Assembly (NCBI RefSeq): GCF_019393635.1
Contig: NC_057864.1
Location: 442,688,822-442,752,821 of the forward strand
Direction: 5' to 3'
DNA from: Dromiciops gliroides
Taxonomy: Eukaryota; Chordata; Mammalia; Microbiotheria; Microbiotheriidae
Length of the DNA stretch: 64,000 nucleotides
A program made the position numbers and the translations under genes. A model generated the notes under the pieces. The model searched no databases. It had not been told where the DNA came from and saw nothing but the letters and a program-made list of their open reading frames with translations. Shown here piece by piece: positions 1 to 11,360 of the stretch (positions within the stretch are counted from its first letter, which is position 1; each line of letters begins with the position of its first letter).

Positions 1-69
1 TCATAGAATGTTAAGCCTGGAAAGGACTTTAGGTAAAGATTGCCTAAGCATTTAACAACTTGAGACAAG

Positions 70-890
70 GGATAGAGATTACAAAAGATAAAATAGGTAG
101 TTTCAAATGACATAAAATTAAAAAGTTTTTGCATAAACAAAACATAATGTGAATTAGGTTAAGAAGGGAAGCAGTTAAATAAGGAGAAATATCTTTGTGT
201 CAAATGGCTTTGATGAAGGTCTGATATCCAAGATGCATAGACCGTAAACTATTGTCTAAAGAAATATGAACAAAAATGTATAAAAATATATGAACAGTTC
301 TCAAAAGTAGTATAAACTAGGGGCAGCTAGGTGGTGCAGTGGATAGAGCACTGGCCCATGATTCAGGAAGACCAGAGTTCAAATCTGGCCTCAGACACTT
401 GACACTAGCTGTGTGACCCTGGGCAAGTCACTTAACTCCAATTGCCTCACCAAAACAAAACAACAACAAAAAAGTAGTACAAACTGTTAGTAACAATCTG
501 AAAGAATTCATCAGATCACTAATAATAAGAGAAATGCAAATCAAAATGACTCTTGGGGTTTTACCTCATACCCAGAAGTTGACAAAGATGACAAGGGCAG
601 GAAATAATCAGTGTTGGAGGAATTGCAGAAAGAGGGGTTCTTAGTCGATCTGTCGATCCATTTACACATTCTGGAAAGCTAAGAAAGTAACTGAAATGTC
701 AGTAATCTTTGATGCAGAGAGTACAATGCTAGGCATATTCCCTAGGAAGTCAGAGACAAAAAGGAAATCTCCATATAGACAAGATTATTAACAAAAGCAT
801 TTTTTTTTGTAATAAATAGCAAAGACCTTACAAAGTAGATATCCATCAAGGATGTCCTTTTGTAAAAAGGGTTTACCATTAGCAGATGTC
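70..890 (+). mobile_element. L1 fragment (ORF2 3' region), split by a SINE
   Basis: Degraded sense L1 sequence with recognisable stretches (AAAAAGTTTTTGCATAAACA, AGAGAAATGCAAATCAAAA, ATCCATCAAGG). These correspond to the end of ORF2 and the following segment. It is interrupted at 320-469. Confidence 0.7.
320..469 (+). mobile_element. tRNA-derived marsupial SINE, full length
   Basis: Starts GGGGCAGCTAGGTGGTGCAG and ends in a CAAAACAACAACAAA tail. Flanked by a 17/16-bp duplication (AAAAGTAGTATAAACTA at 303-319; AAAAGTAGTACAAACT at 470-485). Inserted in L1. Confidence 0.93.
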
Positions 891-1320
891 ATATGAATGC
901 TGTTATTAGACTTTTTGTTGTAGACTCTTAAATTGGTTAAACATGCTCTATTTCATTTTATTTTTTGAAGATCATGAAAAGAAAATTGGTTCTATACCAA
1001 GCTGAACTATTGGGAATTCTAAATAGAATATAACACAAGGTTTTGCTTTCCAGGAAGAATCCTATGTGAGGAGCTTTGGTTTATCTGAATTGTCTTCAAA
1101 CCTCATTAAAATGGAAATTACTATTACCATGTACTTTAAATTTTTATTCAGATAAACCAGCTCAATACATTGTACATAGTAGGTAGTTATGTTTGTTAAA
1201 TGTACATTGTATTTACAAAATAGAAAAGTGGAGATAATAATTTATAGACTGTTTTGTTTGCTTCAAAGCAGTGGTCCCAAGAGGCTGTTGCTATTCTCAT
1301 GTGAATACGCTGTAAGATAT
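891..1320. other. Unassigned AT-rich intergenic DNA
   Basis: No gene, RNA or clear repeat recognised. Confidence 0.5.
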
Positions 1321-1487
1321 TTCCTCAGCATTTAATCGATCAACCAACATTTATTAACACCTACTATGTGCTAGGCACTGGGGATATGTGTGTGTGTGTG
1401 TGTGTATAAAGAATGAAACAATCCCTACTCTCAAGGAGTTTATATTCTAAGAGGGAACATGAGATGTACAGATATAAATAAAGATAG

Positions 1488-1554
<67 letters not shown>

Positions 1555-1900
1555 TGTGTGTGTGTAGTATAAATACAAAATAAAATACAAGATAGGAAGG
1601 GCAAGTTCAGTTGGGTTTTTTTTTTTGGGGGGGGGAGTTAGGAAAGGCATATTGCTGAAGGTAGTGCTTGAGCTGTGTCCGGAAGAGAGAGAAATTGTGA
1701 GGCAGAAGGGAGGAAGGAGTACATTCCAAGAATGAAGAACAGCCAGTGCAGACACAGAGATGGGTAACAAAGTATAATGTATGAGGAACACATAAAAGGC
1801 CAATTTGACTGGATCATAGAGCATGGAGAAGGAAATAAGACACAATGAGGTTGGGGCTAGGTTGTGAAAGGCCTTCTTTTTTTCAGATTTATATATGTAT
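1321..1900 (-). mobile_element. L2 3' region, antisense
   Basis: Reads ACATTTATTAACACCTACTA then GTGCTAGGCACTGGGGATA, the reverse complement of the L2 3' end. It continues through AATCCCTACTCTCAAGGAGTT and upstream L2 sequence to about 1900. Interrupted by a (TG)n array. Confidence 0.75.
1496..1566 (+). repeat. (TG)n microsatellite
   Basis: About 70 bp of near-perfect TG repeat with one TTTG interruption. A shorter TG run lies at 1387-1405. Confidence 0.97.
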
Positions 1901-1920
1901 ATATATATAATTTATTTTAT

Positions 1921-2058
1921 TTTTTTGCAGGGCAGTGAGGGTTAAGTGACTTGCACAGGGTCACACAGATAGTGTCAAGTGTCTAAGGCCAAATTTGAAC
2001 TCAGGTCCTCCTGAATCCAGGACTGGTGCTTTATCCATTGCACCACCTAGCTGCCTCC
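1921..2058 (-). mobile_element. tRNA-derived marsupial SINE
   Basis: Antisense copy running from TTTTTTGCAGGGCAGTGAGG to CACCACCTAGCTGCCTCC. Confidence 0.92.
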
Positions 2059-3235
2059 CTCTTTTTAAAAAATGTTTTATTCATCTTGAACTTAAATACA
2101 AAAAGATAAAAAAGGAACATTTGCACGTGCACAGCACAACATATTTTTTTTTGTTTGCAATAAACATTTATTTTATTTTTTCCAGTTACGTGTAAGGGTA
2201 GTTTTCCACATTTATTTTCATAAGATTTAGAGTTCCAAATTTTTCTCCCTCCCTCCCTTTCCTCCCTCCTCCACAAGATCACAACCAGGTTATATATGTA
2301 CAATTCACAAGTGTTCTTTTTATCAGTTCTTTCTATGAGGGTGGATAGTAAGCTTCCTCATTAGTCCCTTGGGATTGTCTTGGATCATTGCATTGCTGGT
2401 AGTAGTGAAGTCATACACAATTGCTCATTGAACAATACTGCACAGCACAACATATAAAGAGAATTCAGTATAAAGTCATGAATCTCCATTTCCACAGTTT
2501 ACTTTTTTTTGGGAAAACTATGTAATAATACATAATTTTCAAAGCTACCCTGCTTTTCCGTGCTTCCTTCTAAGTTTTCTTTTGTTCTCTGCTGTGCACT
2601 TTTTTTTTCTCCTTCCCTACCCTACCCTACAGAAGACTACCATTAGACACAAATAGGTATATGTGTGTGCATATATATATGTATGTAAAGCCATACCATA
2701 CATACTTCTATTTGTCAGTTCTTCCTCTAGAGATGGCTAGCATCTTCCTTCATAGGTTCTTTTTAGTTGATTTAAGTATTTATAATACTCCAAATAACTT
2801 AGTTGTTCTAAGAACAATATTTCAGTTACTGTGTACAATGTTCTCTTGGTTCTGCTGATTTCGCTTTTCATTATTTCATGCAAATCTTTTATGTTTTATA
2901 GTATTTAAATTCTTTTCCTTTTTTCCCTAATCACTTTGGGAAACAGATCTAATAGTGGTATTCCTGGGTTAAATGATATACAAAGTTTTATAAACTCTTT
3001 GGGCATAATTCCAGATTCCTCTCCAAAATGTTCGAATCAGTTCACAGTTCCACCAACAGTGAATTAGTATCCCAATTTTTCCATATTCTCTCCAACATCT
3101 GTTACTTTCCCCTTCATTTTAGCCAATTTGATAGGTGTAAGCTGATATCTCAAAGTCGTTTTAATTTGCATTTCTCTAATGGATAGTTATTTAGAACATT
3201 TTTCATATAACTACATATAGTTTTGAATTCTTCAT
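2059..3235 (-). mobile_element. L1 3' portion, antisense, containing a nested L1
   Basis: Antisense L1 landmarks: CCACCAACAGTGAATTAGTA, GATAGGTGTAAGCTGATATC, TTTAATTTGCATTTCTCTAA. Interrupted at 2145-2438 by another L1. Confidence 0.75.
2145..2438 (-). mobile_element. 5'-truncated L1 3' end nested in L1
   Basis: Antisense poly(T) start and the marsupial L1 3' end (GAGTTCCAAATTTTTCTCCC). Bounded by a 17-bp duplication TGCACAGCACAACATAT (left copy TGCACAGCACAACATAT at 2128-2144, right copy at 2439-2455). Confidence 0.85.
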
Positions 3236-3399
3236 CAAAAAGTACAAAAAAGCAACATTTCCATTTATATACACATAACAGAACATAAAAGACGGCCGTA
3301 TATGAAAACACGAGTCTCCACTTCATATTGCTTGATTTTTAAAAAATTTATGATAAACTCTACACATTACTTTCAAAATTGTCCTGTTTTTCTTGCTTT

Positions 3400-3675
3400 A
3401 TGAACTTATTTCTTGGGGTTAGGGAGGGAGGGAGAAAATTTGGAACTCAAGATTTTATAAAAAAATGAATGTTAAAATTATTTTTACATGTAATTGTAAA
3501 AAGTAAATACTATTCTAAAAATAGTCTTGTATGATTGCACATATGTAACCTATATCTAATTACTATGGGAGGGGGGAATTTAGGGAGGGAAGGAGAAAAA
3601 TTTGGAACTCAAAATTACATAAATAAATGAATATTAAAAGTTGTTTTTACATGTAATTGGAAAAAACAAAATAGT
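3400..3675 (+). mobile_element. Two tandem L1 3' ends, sense
   Basis: Two consecutive copies (about 3400-3520 and 3523-3675) of the L1 terminus. Each has a G-rich GGGAGGGAGGGAGAAAA-type tract, TTTGGAACTCAA, and TTTTTACATGTAATTG. Confidence 0.75.
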
Positions 3676-3735
3676 ATTGAGCTTTTTTCTTTTCTGTACA
3701 CTTTTTTCTGGTTAATAGTTCTGTATATATATATA

Positions 3736-3879
3736 TTTTTTTTTGTGAGGCAATTGGGGTTAAGTCACTTGCCCAGGGTCACACAGCTAGTAAGTGTCAA
3801 GTGTCTGAGGCCGGATTTGAACTCAGGTCCTCCTGAATCCAAGGCCAGTGCTCTATCCACTGTGCCACCTAGCTGCCCC
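3736..3879 (-). mobile_element. tRNA-derived marsupial SINE
   Basis: Antisense, TTTTTTTTGTGAGGCAATTG to TGTGCCACCTAGCTGCCCC. Confidence 0.94.
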
Positions 3880-4139
3880 TGTATACTTTTTAAAATGCTA
3901 TAACGGTCCCTTTCACCCCATCATGACTGATAGCCCCTCCACACCTTCTTTCTTCCTCCCAAATAAAAAAATAAAAGCCTTACAACAAATAAACATAGTC
4001 AAACAAAATTAATCCATGGATGTTCAAAAACATGTCTCTGAATCTTGTGTTCGTCACCTCTATCAGGAGGTGGGTAACATCAGATATTCTCTGGAGACAT
4101 GGTTGGTCATTGCATTGATCAGAGTTCTTAAATCTTTCA

Positions 4140-4380
4140 AAGTGGTGCATTGGACAAGAGTTCTGGATTTGGAATTAGGAAGAGCTGAGTTCTACTCCCG
4201 CCTCAGAATCTGACTGGATGTGTGACCCTAGGCAAGTCACTTAACCTCTATTAGACTCAGTTTCCTCATCATACTAATAACACCCACTTCCCAAGGTGGT
4301 TGTGAGAATAAAATTAGATACCATGTGTACAGAACTTACAAACCTTAAAGTGCTCTATAAATACTAGCTATTGTTATAGT
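4140..4380 (+). mobile_element. MIR, near full length
   Basis: MIR layout: tRNA-like head, GTGACCCTAGGCAAGTCACT core, CTCAGTTTCCTCATC, then the 3' end AAAGTGCTCTATAAATAC. Confidence 0.85.
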
Positions 4381-4619
4381 ATCTGTGTTCTGATTCTGTT
4401 CACCTCTGTGTTCATATGCCCAGCATTCTTTGAAGTCATCTTTTGTCACTTCTTACACTGTGATAATATTCCATTACATTCATTTACCAATTGTCTAAGA
4501 TCATTATAACATTGGAGAGAACAATTCCAGTCAAAAGATGGGGTAGGAAGCAGAATTGCTAGGGGTTGAGGAGGGAGTGAAAGGAAGTAGAAACTTGGCT
4601 GAGAAAGGAAGGAGACCTT

Positions 4620-6110
4620 AGAAGACAATAATTTGAGGGGATGATAGGGCCTAGTGAAGGTTTTGTAAGGCTGTGAGAAGGTAGTAGGAAAGGAATGGGT
4701 TGATAGGGAGATATTAAAGATTAGAGAGAAAAGGGATGGTAGAGGGGGCAGTCTGCTGGAGAAGTAGGCAGATTGGCAAGAGAGTTCAACTTATTATCAG
4801 AATGGAAGAAAGCAGATGTGGGGAATGATGTCATGGCGTTTTCACATGAAGAGAAGGAAAAGGTAATGGTGAATGGTCTTGGAAGTTCTCAGCAAATTGA
4901 GTGTGGATCAGGAGCGGAATGGAAATCTTGAAAAGAGTAAATGTTTGTAATTTCTTCTGTCTTGAGTGAGATTGAGAATCATTTATGGAGGAAGAAAAGG
5001 ACAACTCTGCTGCATTAGAAAACAGATTTACATCGGACCCAGTCAGCACATTTGGACTTCCTCCAGCACGGCCCAGCCACACAATTATGAGGGGAGAGAT
5101 GGAAGGTAAGTGATCTAACAATGGGAGTGGGCAAGGGATAAGTATTTGTAAGACAAAGGATCTAAGAGTGGTGGATGTTGTATTGTTGGACTGGTTAATT
5201 ATATGTTCAAGATGGGGGAATAAAGAGAAATCAGAGTAAGGGCAACGACCTGGGAAAGTACTGAGGGATTGGAAATCATTTTGAGGACAGAGAGTGGTTT
5301 GAGGAAGGGCGAGGGGCAGGAAGAGAGGAAAAGGTTATGGTCAGACTGAGGAATGTCAGAGTTTTTGATCAAGAAAGTGAAACAGTTGTGAGCAATGGTG
5401 AGAACTATGATGCAACAATTCCCACGTGACTGAGATGAGGGTGGAGTAGATTGTGGGACTTAGAGGTTAGGCTGGTGAGATCACCAACATGAATGTTGAG
5501 GTCCTCTGATCCTGACATAAGGACAGGAAATAGGCAGAAGAAGAAGACAGTGGGCTGTCTGCTTAAAAGCCTTTAGAAAAGGAGAGAGAAGGACTTGGGG
5601 CCAGTATACAGTAGCCATCCTGGTATAGATAGGACCAGGCCTGCGATTTTATCGGCATGGAGAATTCTTATGTGACAAAATCCCCCAGTGCAGTCCTCTG
5701 CTTCGCCATGCTGCCTCTCATGACACGGATAGGGCGAGAAATTTGACTCAGTGAATGAAGGAGGCCAGGTTGCTGAATGATGGTAAATAAGGGGCAGTTC
5801 AGAATTAGCAGCAGGGCACAGGGGTGTTCCAGCTCCTCCTTCCAGAGGATTAGTAGGTTGTTTGAGAAGTGACGGCAGGTGCTGTAGAGGAGGGCCAGAG
5901 ATGGAGCACCACTCGGAGGAAGCTGGGTCTCAGTGAGAACAAGTAGATGGAAAGAAAGTTCCAGAATGAAGGGAAGTTTGTTCCTCATGGAACTGGAGTT
6001 CCAGAGGGCACAGTGGTTAAGATCTGGGCAGAGGTGGAGTGGGACGTGGGAGGAGGGTTGAGGAGAGAATGAGAGAATGAGCAATGGGAATTAGAGAGAG
6101 GAGATCATTG
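4620..6110 (-). mobile_element. L2/CR1-type LINE, endonuclease region, antisense
   Basis: The reverse strand (about 6084-5668) encodes ALWNSSSMRNKLPFILELSF and LLVLTETQLPPSGAPS. This is the start of a CR1/L2-type APE endonuclease (ALWNxRSxRNK...LTETWL). The rest runs on to about 4620. Several stops; inactive. Confidence 0.7.
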
Positions 6111-6439
6111 ACTCCTAAGCAGTCAGTGATTAAAGAATATAGAGAAAATAGGGAAATGAAAAGTAAAGGGTGGTAGGGATTTGATAGCTACATGGGGTAG
6201 CATTGGGTAGCAGATGAAATAGAACACGCCACAAGGTGATATGTTAGGCAAATGGCCAAGGACAGCCGGGGCAGCATGGGTGGTATTTATGGTGGAAGAA
6301 GACTGTGGGCGTTGGTCACCCCACTCACTCCTCTACCATATTCCCCAGGATATATTCTAACGGTCCACCAAGTAAGATAATCTCATAGGGGAACGTCTAC
6401 ATGATGATGTGGTAAAAAGATCATAGAATTCAGGGGTCA

Positions 6440-6600
6440 AAAGACCCTGGTTAGGGTCACACTCTGAACCTCACAAGCTGTCACTGAACCAGTCCAAACT
6501 TTTCTAAACTTTTTCTCATTTATAAAATGAGGATACCTAAACCTACAGAATTACTGTAGATCAAATGTGGTTTATAAGGTATTATAGATCTTCTACCCTG
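6440..6600 (+). mobile_element. MIR fragment
   Basis: Degenerate MIR core with TTTCTCATTTATAAAATGAG and a 3' end TTATAAGGTATTATAG. Confidence 0.6.
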
Positions 6601-6694
6601 CCACACCTCTCCCCCATAAGCCATATTTGGAATGCCTTTGCCCTCTCTTTCCATATGTATAAATCCTGTTCTGCCAAAAACTTGTGACACTTAG

Positions 6695-6850
6695 GGTTTT
6701 TTTGTTTTGGGGGGGATGAGGCAATTGGGGTTAAGTGACTTGCCCAGGGTCACACAGCTAGTATATGTCAAGTGTCTGAGGCTGTATTTGAACTCAGGTC
6801 CTCCTGAATCCAGGGCCAGTGCTCCATCTACTGTGCCACCTAGCTGCCCC
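6695..6850 (-). mobile_element. tRNA-derived marsupial SINE
   Basis: Antisense copy flanked by ACACTTAG duplications at 6687-6694 and 6852-6859. Confidence 0.94.
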
Positions 6851-6859
6851 AACACTTAG

Positions 6860-7200
6860 TTTTTATTTGTAAAATACAGGAATTAGACAAAATGATTTTC
6901 ATAAAATTCATTTTTATAAGTTTTTGGTGATGCCTTTTTTTTTACATCATCATAATTTCCCCCAACATTCCTCTCTCTTCTCCTCTCCAAGAGCCATCTC
7001 ATTTAACAATATTTTTAAGCCAAAAAAGAAAAAGAGTGGTGGGGAGAAAGCTAGCTTAACTGGTCAATAGTTGAAAAAATCAGTAGATGATTTCTAAGGC
7101 TATAAACTTCCAGGGCTAAAATTTTTATATGACTACTCATAAGACTCCCTCTCTAAATTCCCAAGAGTATTTAGTACTTCACATTATTTCTCTCAGTGTA
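6860..7200. other. Unassigned intergenic DNA
   Basis: AT-rich sequence with no recognised gene or repeat. Confidence 0.45.
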
Positions 7201-7450
7201 TAGGCAGTGCAATAGAAAGTGCTGGGCTCTGACACTTATTAGCTGTATGAACATACATAATCTCCCATGTCTTGGTTTCCTTATCTGTAAAATGGAGACA
7301 CTTGTAATACCTACCTCAAGAGGTACATAGCTTCAGGGGAGAGTCAGGAAGTCCTAGGTTGGAGACCTCCCCTCTGACACATACTAGAAATGTGGCCATG
7401 GACAACTCATTTAACTTCTCAGTGCCCTAGACACTTCTCCAACCAGACTA
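7200..7450 (+). mobile_element. MIR fragments
   Basis: ACTTATTAGCTGTATGAACA and TTCCTTATCTGTAAAATGGA fit MIR. A second head-like piece follows from 7340 (AGTCAGGAAGTCCTAGG). Confidence 0.6.
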
Positions 7451-7838
7451 TAAATTTAAATTACTGATTAGTTGCAGACTTAAATTGGGTGAAGAGGGTT
7501 TGGGGTTTAGAGCATAGAGACTTATACTTATGAAATCACCATTTTTTTTTTAAAGTTCCTATCTTTCAGAGCTGCGGCAAGAAATGTTGGCCATCATTAT
7601 AACAATTCTTCCCAATGAGGCTGTATTTCAAGAGAATTCACTATTTTTCTAGTTGCCTGTGTCTCAAACAGTATTTACAAATAAATGCTTGATGAAGTCA
7701 TTACTCAAATTGTTTCTCTTGGGAAGGAAGCTAATTAAAGCATATTTGCTAAATAAACTAGGGACGAAACATCAGACTATCTTTACTAGGTAACAACAGA
7801 AAAAAAATTTCAGATTCCTATATTATCGAAACATTTGG

Positions 7839-8010
7839 GGGGCAGCTAGGTGGCACAGTGGATAAAGCCCTAGAGTCAGGAGGACCTGAGCTCAAATCTG
7901 GCCTCAGATACTTAACACTTACTAGCTGTGTGACCCTGGGCAAGTCACTTAACCCCAATTGCCTCACTGAAAAAACAAAAACAAAAACAAAAAAAAACCC
8001 AAAACCCCAA
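7839..8010 (+). mobile_element. tRNA-derived marsupial SINE
   Basis: Sense copy with a long CAAAAACAAAAAC tail. Target duplication ACATTTGG at 7831-7838 and 8012-8019. Confidence 0.95.
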
Positions 8011-8184
8011 CACATTTGGTTTATTTTCTTGCTTTCCTATTCTCCAGAATTTAGAAGCTTAGTTGCACCAGCAAAACAAGGTACTTTATATCTAGCGCAC
8101 CGGATGAAAAGGTATTTAAAAGTTGTTTTTGCCCCATTTGTCTCATAGTGTTGTATACTTGCACCGTCATTTCACGCATTGCTA

Positions 8185-8310
8185 TTTAGAGCTAGTAGAG
8201 ACCTTGGAGGTCATCCAGGACAGCCCCTGCTTTTTACAGATGAATAAACTAAGGTCTAGAGAAATGAAGTCATTTGCCCAGGGTCACACAGGTAGGGAGG
8301 GACAAGCAGG
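8185..8310 (-). mobile_element. MIR-family fragment, antisense
   Basis: TTTACAGATGAATAAACTAA then AGTCATTTGCCCAGGGTCAC, the reversed MIR core. Confidence 0.65.
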
Positions 8311-8660
8311 ACTCCAGACTTTTGACTAAATTCAGTCTTGGGTTGTAACAGCCTGCTTATTATAAAGAAGCAGCAGTAACTAATTCACTTTTCAGGAAGC
8401 TGCAGGGTTTAGTAGAAACCCCTAATAGTTTAATTCATTGGTAAGGGAATTTCATAATAAATCTTTTGGTGAAAAACAAAGAGCTCAGTTGAGAATCAGA
8501 TCTAGGATTTCAGTTTGTTTTTTAGGTGGAGGGGAAGGAAGACTGTATGTGGAATGTTACTTGTGTAAACTGTCAGAAACTTTCAGTGTTTTGTTGACTT
8601 TACTGAATTTTTTTTTAATTAAAAAACCAAATTTGTTATTGGTTTTCAACATTAATTTTT

Positions 8661-8818
8661 CTTTTTCTTTCTTTTTTTTTTTTGCAGGGCAATGGGGGTT
8701 AAATGACTTGCCCAGGGTCACACAGCTAGTAAGTGTCAAGTGTCTGAAGCCGGATTTGAACTCAGGTACTCCTGAATCCAGGGCCGGTGCTTTATCCACT
8801 GCGCCACCTAGCTGCCCC
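8661..8818 (-). mobile_element. tRNA-derived marsupial SINE
   Basis: Antisense. Flanks TCAACATTAATTTTT (8646-8660) and TCAACATTCATTTTT (8819-8833) are the target duplication. It sits at the 3' end of the following L1. Confidence 0.95.
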
Positions 8819-10171
8819 TCAACATTCATTTTTTTAAAATTTGAGTTCTGAATTCTCTCCTCCCCTTCCCTTCCCACTGAGAAAGCAAATTATACATGTT
8901 AAATTATGCAAAACATAGGAGCCAGGTTGCCAAAAAGGAAAAAAAGGCAAGAAAAATAAAGAAAAATTTAAAAATCATGCTCCAATCTGCACTCAGACTC
9001 CATCATTTCTCTTTCTGGAGGTGAATGATATTTTTCATAATAAATTCTTCAGAACTTGTATCATTGTATTGATCATAATAGCTAAGTCATTATAACATTG
9101 CTGTGACAGTGTTCTCCTGGTTCTGCTCACTTTACTCTGCATCACTTCATGTCTTCCCAGGTTTTTCTGAAACCATATTGGTCCTTATTTCTTATAACAT
9201 AATAGTATTCCTAATGTAAATTTTTTTTTAAGAGCTGGAAAGGACCATGGGGATGTAGTCCAGCCTCTCACAATAGTATTCCATGAAAATCACAAGCTAC
9301 AATTTGTTCAGCCATTCCCCAACTAATGGGCATCCCTTCAATTTTCAACTCTTTGCCACCACAAGAGGAACTGCTGTAAATATTTTTGTACATATGAGTC
9401 CTTTTCCTTTTCCTTTTTCTTGGATCTCTTGGAGATATAGAACAAGTAGTGGTATTGCTGGGTCACAGGCTATGTAAAGTTGTATAGCCCTTTTGGCATA
9501 GTTCCAAATTGTCCTCCAGAATGATTGGACCAGTTTACAATCCAACCAACAGTGCATTAGTGCCTCACTTTTTCCAATTCCCCTCAAGCATTTGTCATTT
9601 TCTTTTTCTATCATTTTAGCTAATCTGATATGTGAGATGATACCTCAGAGTTGTTTTAATTTGCACTTATTTAATCAATAGTGATTTAAAGCATTTTTAT
9701 ATGACTATAGATAGCTTTGATTACTACTTCTGAAAACTGCTTGTTCATATCCTTTGACCATTTATCAATTGGGGAATAAACTTGTATTTTTATAAATTTG
9801 ACCCAGTTCCTTACATATTTGAGAAATGAGGCCTTTATCTGAGTTTGTAAAAAAGTTTTCCCCAAGTTTCTTGCTGTCTTAATCTTGGCTGCATTGACTT
9901 TGTTTGTACAAAACCTTTTAAAGTCAATGTAATCAAAATTATCCACTTTCTTGCCTGTTTTCCTATCTCATTTGGTCATAAACTCTTCCCTTATCCCGAG
10001 ATCTGACAGGTAAAAATTTCTATGCTTCCCATAATTTCTCCAATCACCTTCTATGTCTAAATGACATACCCATTTTGACCTTATTTTGGTATATGATGTA
10101 AAATGTTGGTTTTAGCCAAATTGCTTTTCAGTTTTCCTAGCAATTTTTGTCAAATAGTAAATTCTTTTTCC

Positions 10172-10309
10172 TTTTATTTTTTTGTGTGAGGCAATTGGAG
10201 TTAAGTGACTTGCCCAGGGTCACACAGCCAGTAAGTGTTAAGTGTCTGAGGCCAGATTTGAACTCAGGTCCTCCTGACTTCAGGGCCAGTGCGTCATCTA
10301 GCAGCCCCC
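10172..10309 (-). mobile_element. tRNA-derived marsupial SINE in L1
   Basis: Antisense. 14-bp duplication TAAATTCTTTTTCC at 10158-10171 and 10311-10324. The head end is slightly deleted (CATCTAGCAGCCCCC). Confidence 0.95.
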
Positions 10310-11213
10310 ATAAATTCTTTTTCCAAAAGCTTAGATTTTTGGGTTTATGAAACACTAGATCACTATGGTTTTCTACAGTGTATTATGTACCTAATCAATT
10401 CCACTAATCTAGCAATCTATTTCTTAGCCAGTACCAGATTATTTTGATTACCAGTTTATAGTACCATTTGAGATCTGGTTGCTAGACCACCTTCCTTCAC
10501 ATTTTAAAAAATTGATTCCCTAGATATTTTTGATCTTTTGTTCTTACAGATGAATTTTATTATTATTTTTAGCTCTATAAAATGTTTTTGGTAGTTTGAT
10601 TGGTATGTCACTGAATAAGTAAATTAATTCAGGTATAATTGTCATTTTTACTATATTGGTTCAACCTACTGATGAGCAATTAATATTTCTTCAATTGTCT
10701 TTATCTCTGTGATAAGTTTTCTAATTGTATTCAGATACTTTCTTGGTTTTGGCAGGTAAACTTCCCAAGTATTTTATATTGTCTGCAGTTATTTTAAATA
10801 TTAATTTCTCTAACTCTTCTTGCTACAATTTTTTTGTAATATATAGAAATGCTGACAACATATGTGGGTTTATTTTGTATCCTGCAACTTTGCTAAAGTT
10901 AATTGTTTCAACTAGTTTAGTTGATTCTCTAGGATTATCTAAGTACTACCATCATATAATTTGCAGAGTGATAATTGTTTCTTCATTGCCTATTCCAATT
11001 TCTTCAAAAAAAATTTTTTTTTGGTCTTATTGCTATAGCTAGCATTTCTAGTACAATGCTGACTTATAGTGGTGATAATGGACATCCTTGCTTCAAGCTA
11101 CTGAGAAGGCTTGTAGCTTGTCCCCATTATAGATAATGCTCACTAATGGTTTTATATAATACTCATCATTGTAAGGAAAGCTCCATTTATTCATATCCTT
11201 TCTAGTGTTTTTT

Positions 11214-11360
11214 GTTTTGTTTTTGTGGGGCAATGGGGGTTAAGTGACTTGCCTAGGGTCACACAGCTAGTAAGTGTCAAGTATCTGAGGCCAGATTTGA
11301 ACTCAGGTCCTCCTGACTCCAGGGCCAGTGCTCTATCCACTGTGCCACCTAGCTGCTCCC
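11214..11360 (-). mobile_element. tRNA-derived marsupial SINE in L1
   Basis: Antisense. 13-bp duplication TCTAGTGTTTTTT at 11201-11213 and 11361-11373. Confidence 0.95.

Larger units (their letters stand above)
3680..4510 (-). mobile_element. Degraded antisense L1 3' sequence split by a SINE and a MIR
   Basis: Antisense motifs of a marsupial L1 3' UTR such as ACAACAAATAAACATAGTCA and ATCAGAGTTCTTAAATCTTT, resuming after the MIR with TGATAATATTCCATTACATT. Confidence 0.6.

Noticed and set aside
323-400. A-box and B-box-like tRNA sequences as possible tRNA genes (many sites)
   Set aside because: They belong to SINE heads followed by a non-tRNA body; no cloverleaf acceptor pairing was evident.
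5668-6084. 138-codon minus-strand ORF as a possible gene
   Set aside because: It is the endonuclease start of an L2/CR1-type LINE with stops on both sides.
7858-8148. Recurrent open frames on both strands with peptides like [20 protein letters not shown] and [20 protein letters not shown], seen at more than 20 places
   Set aside because: They are the two strands of the tRNA-derived SINE translated; they coincide with SINE copies and diverge like neutral repeats.
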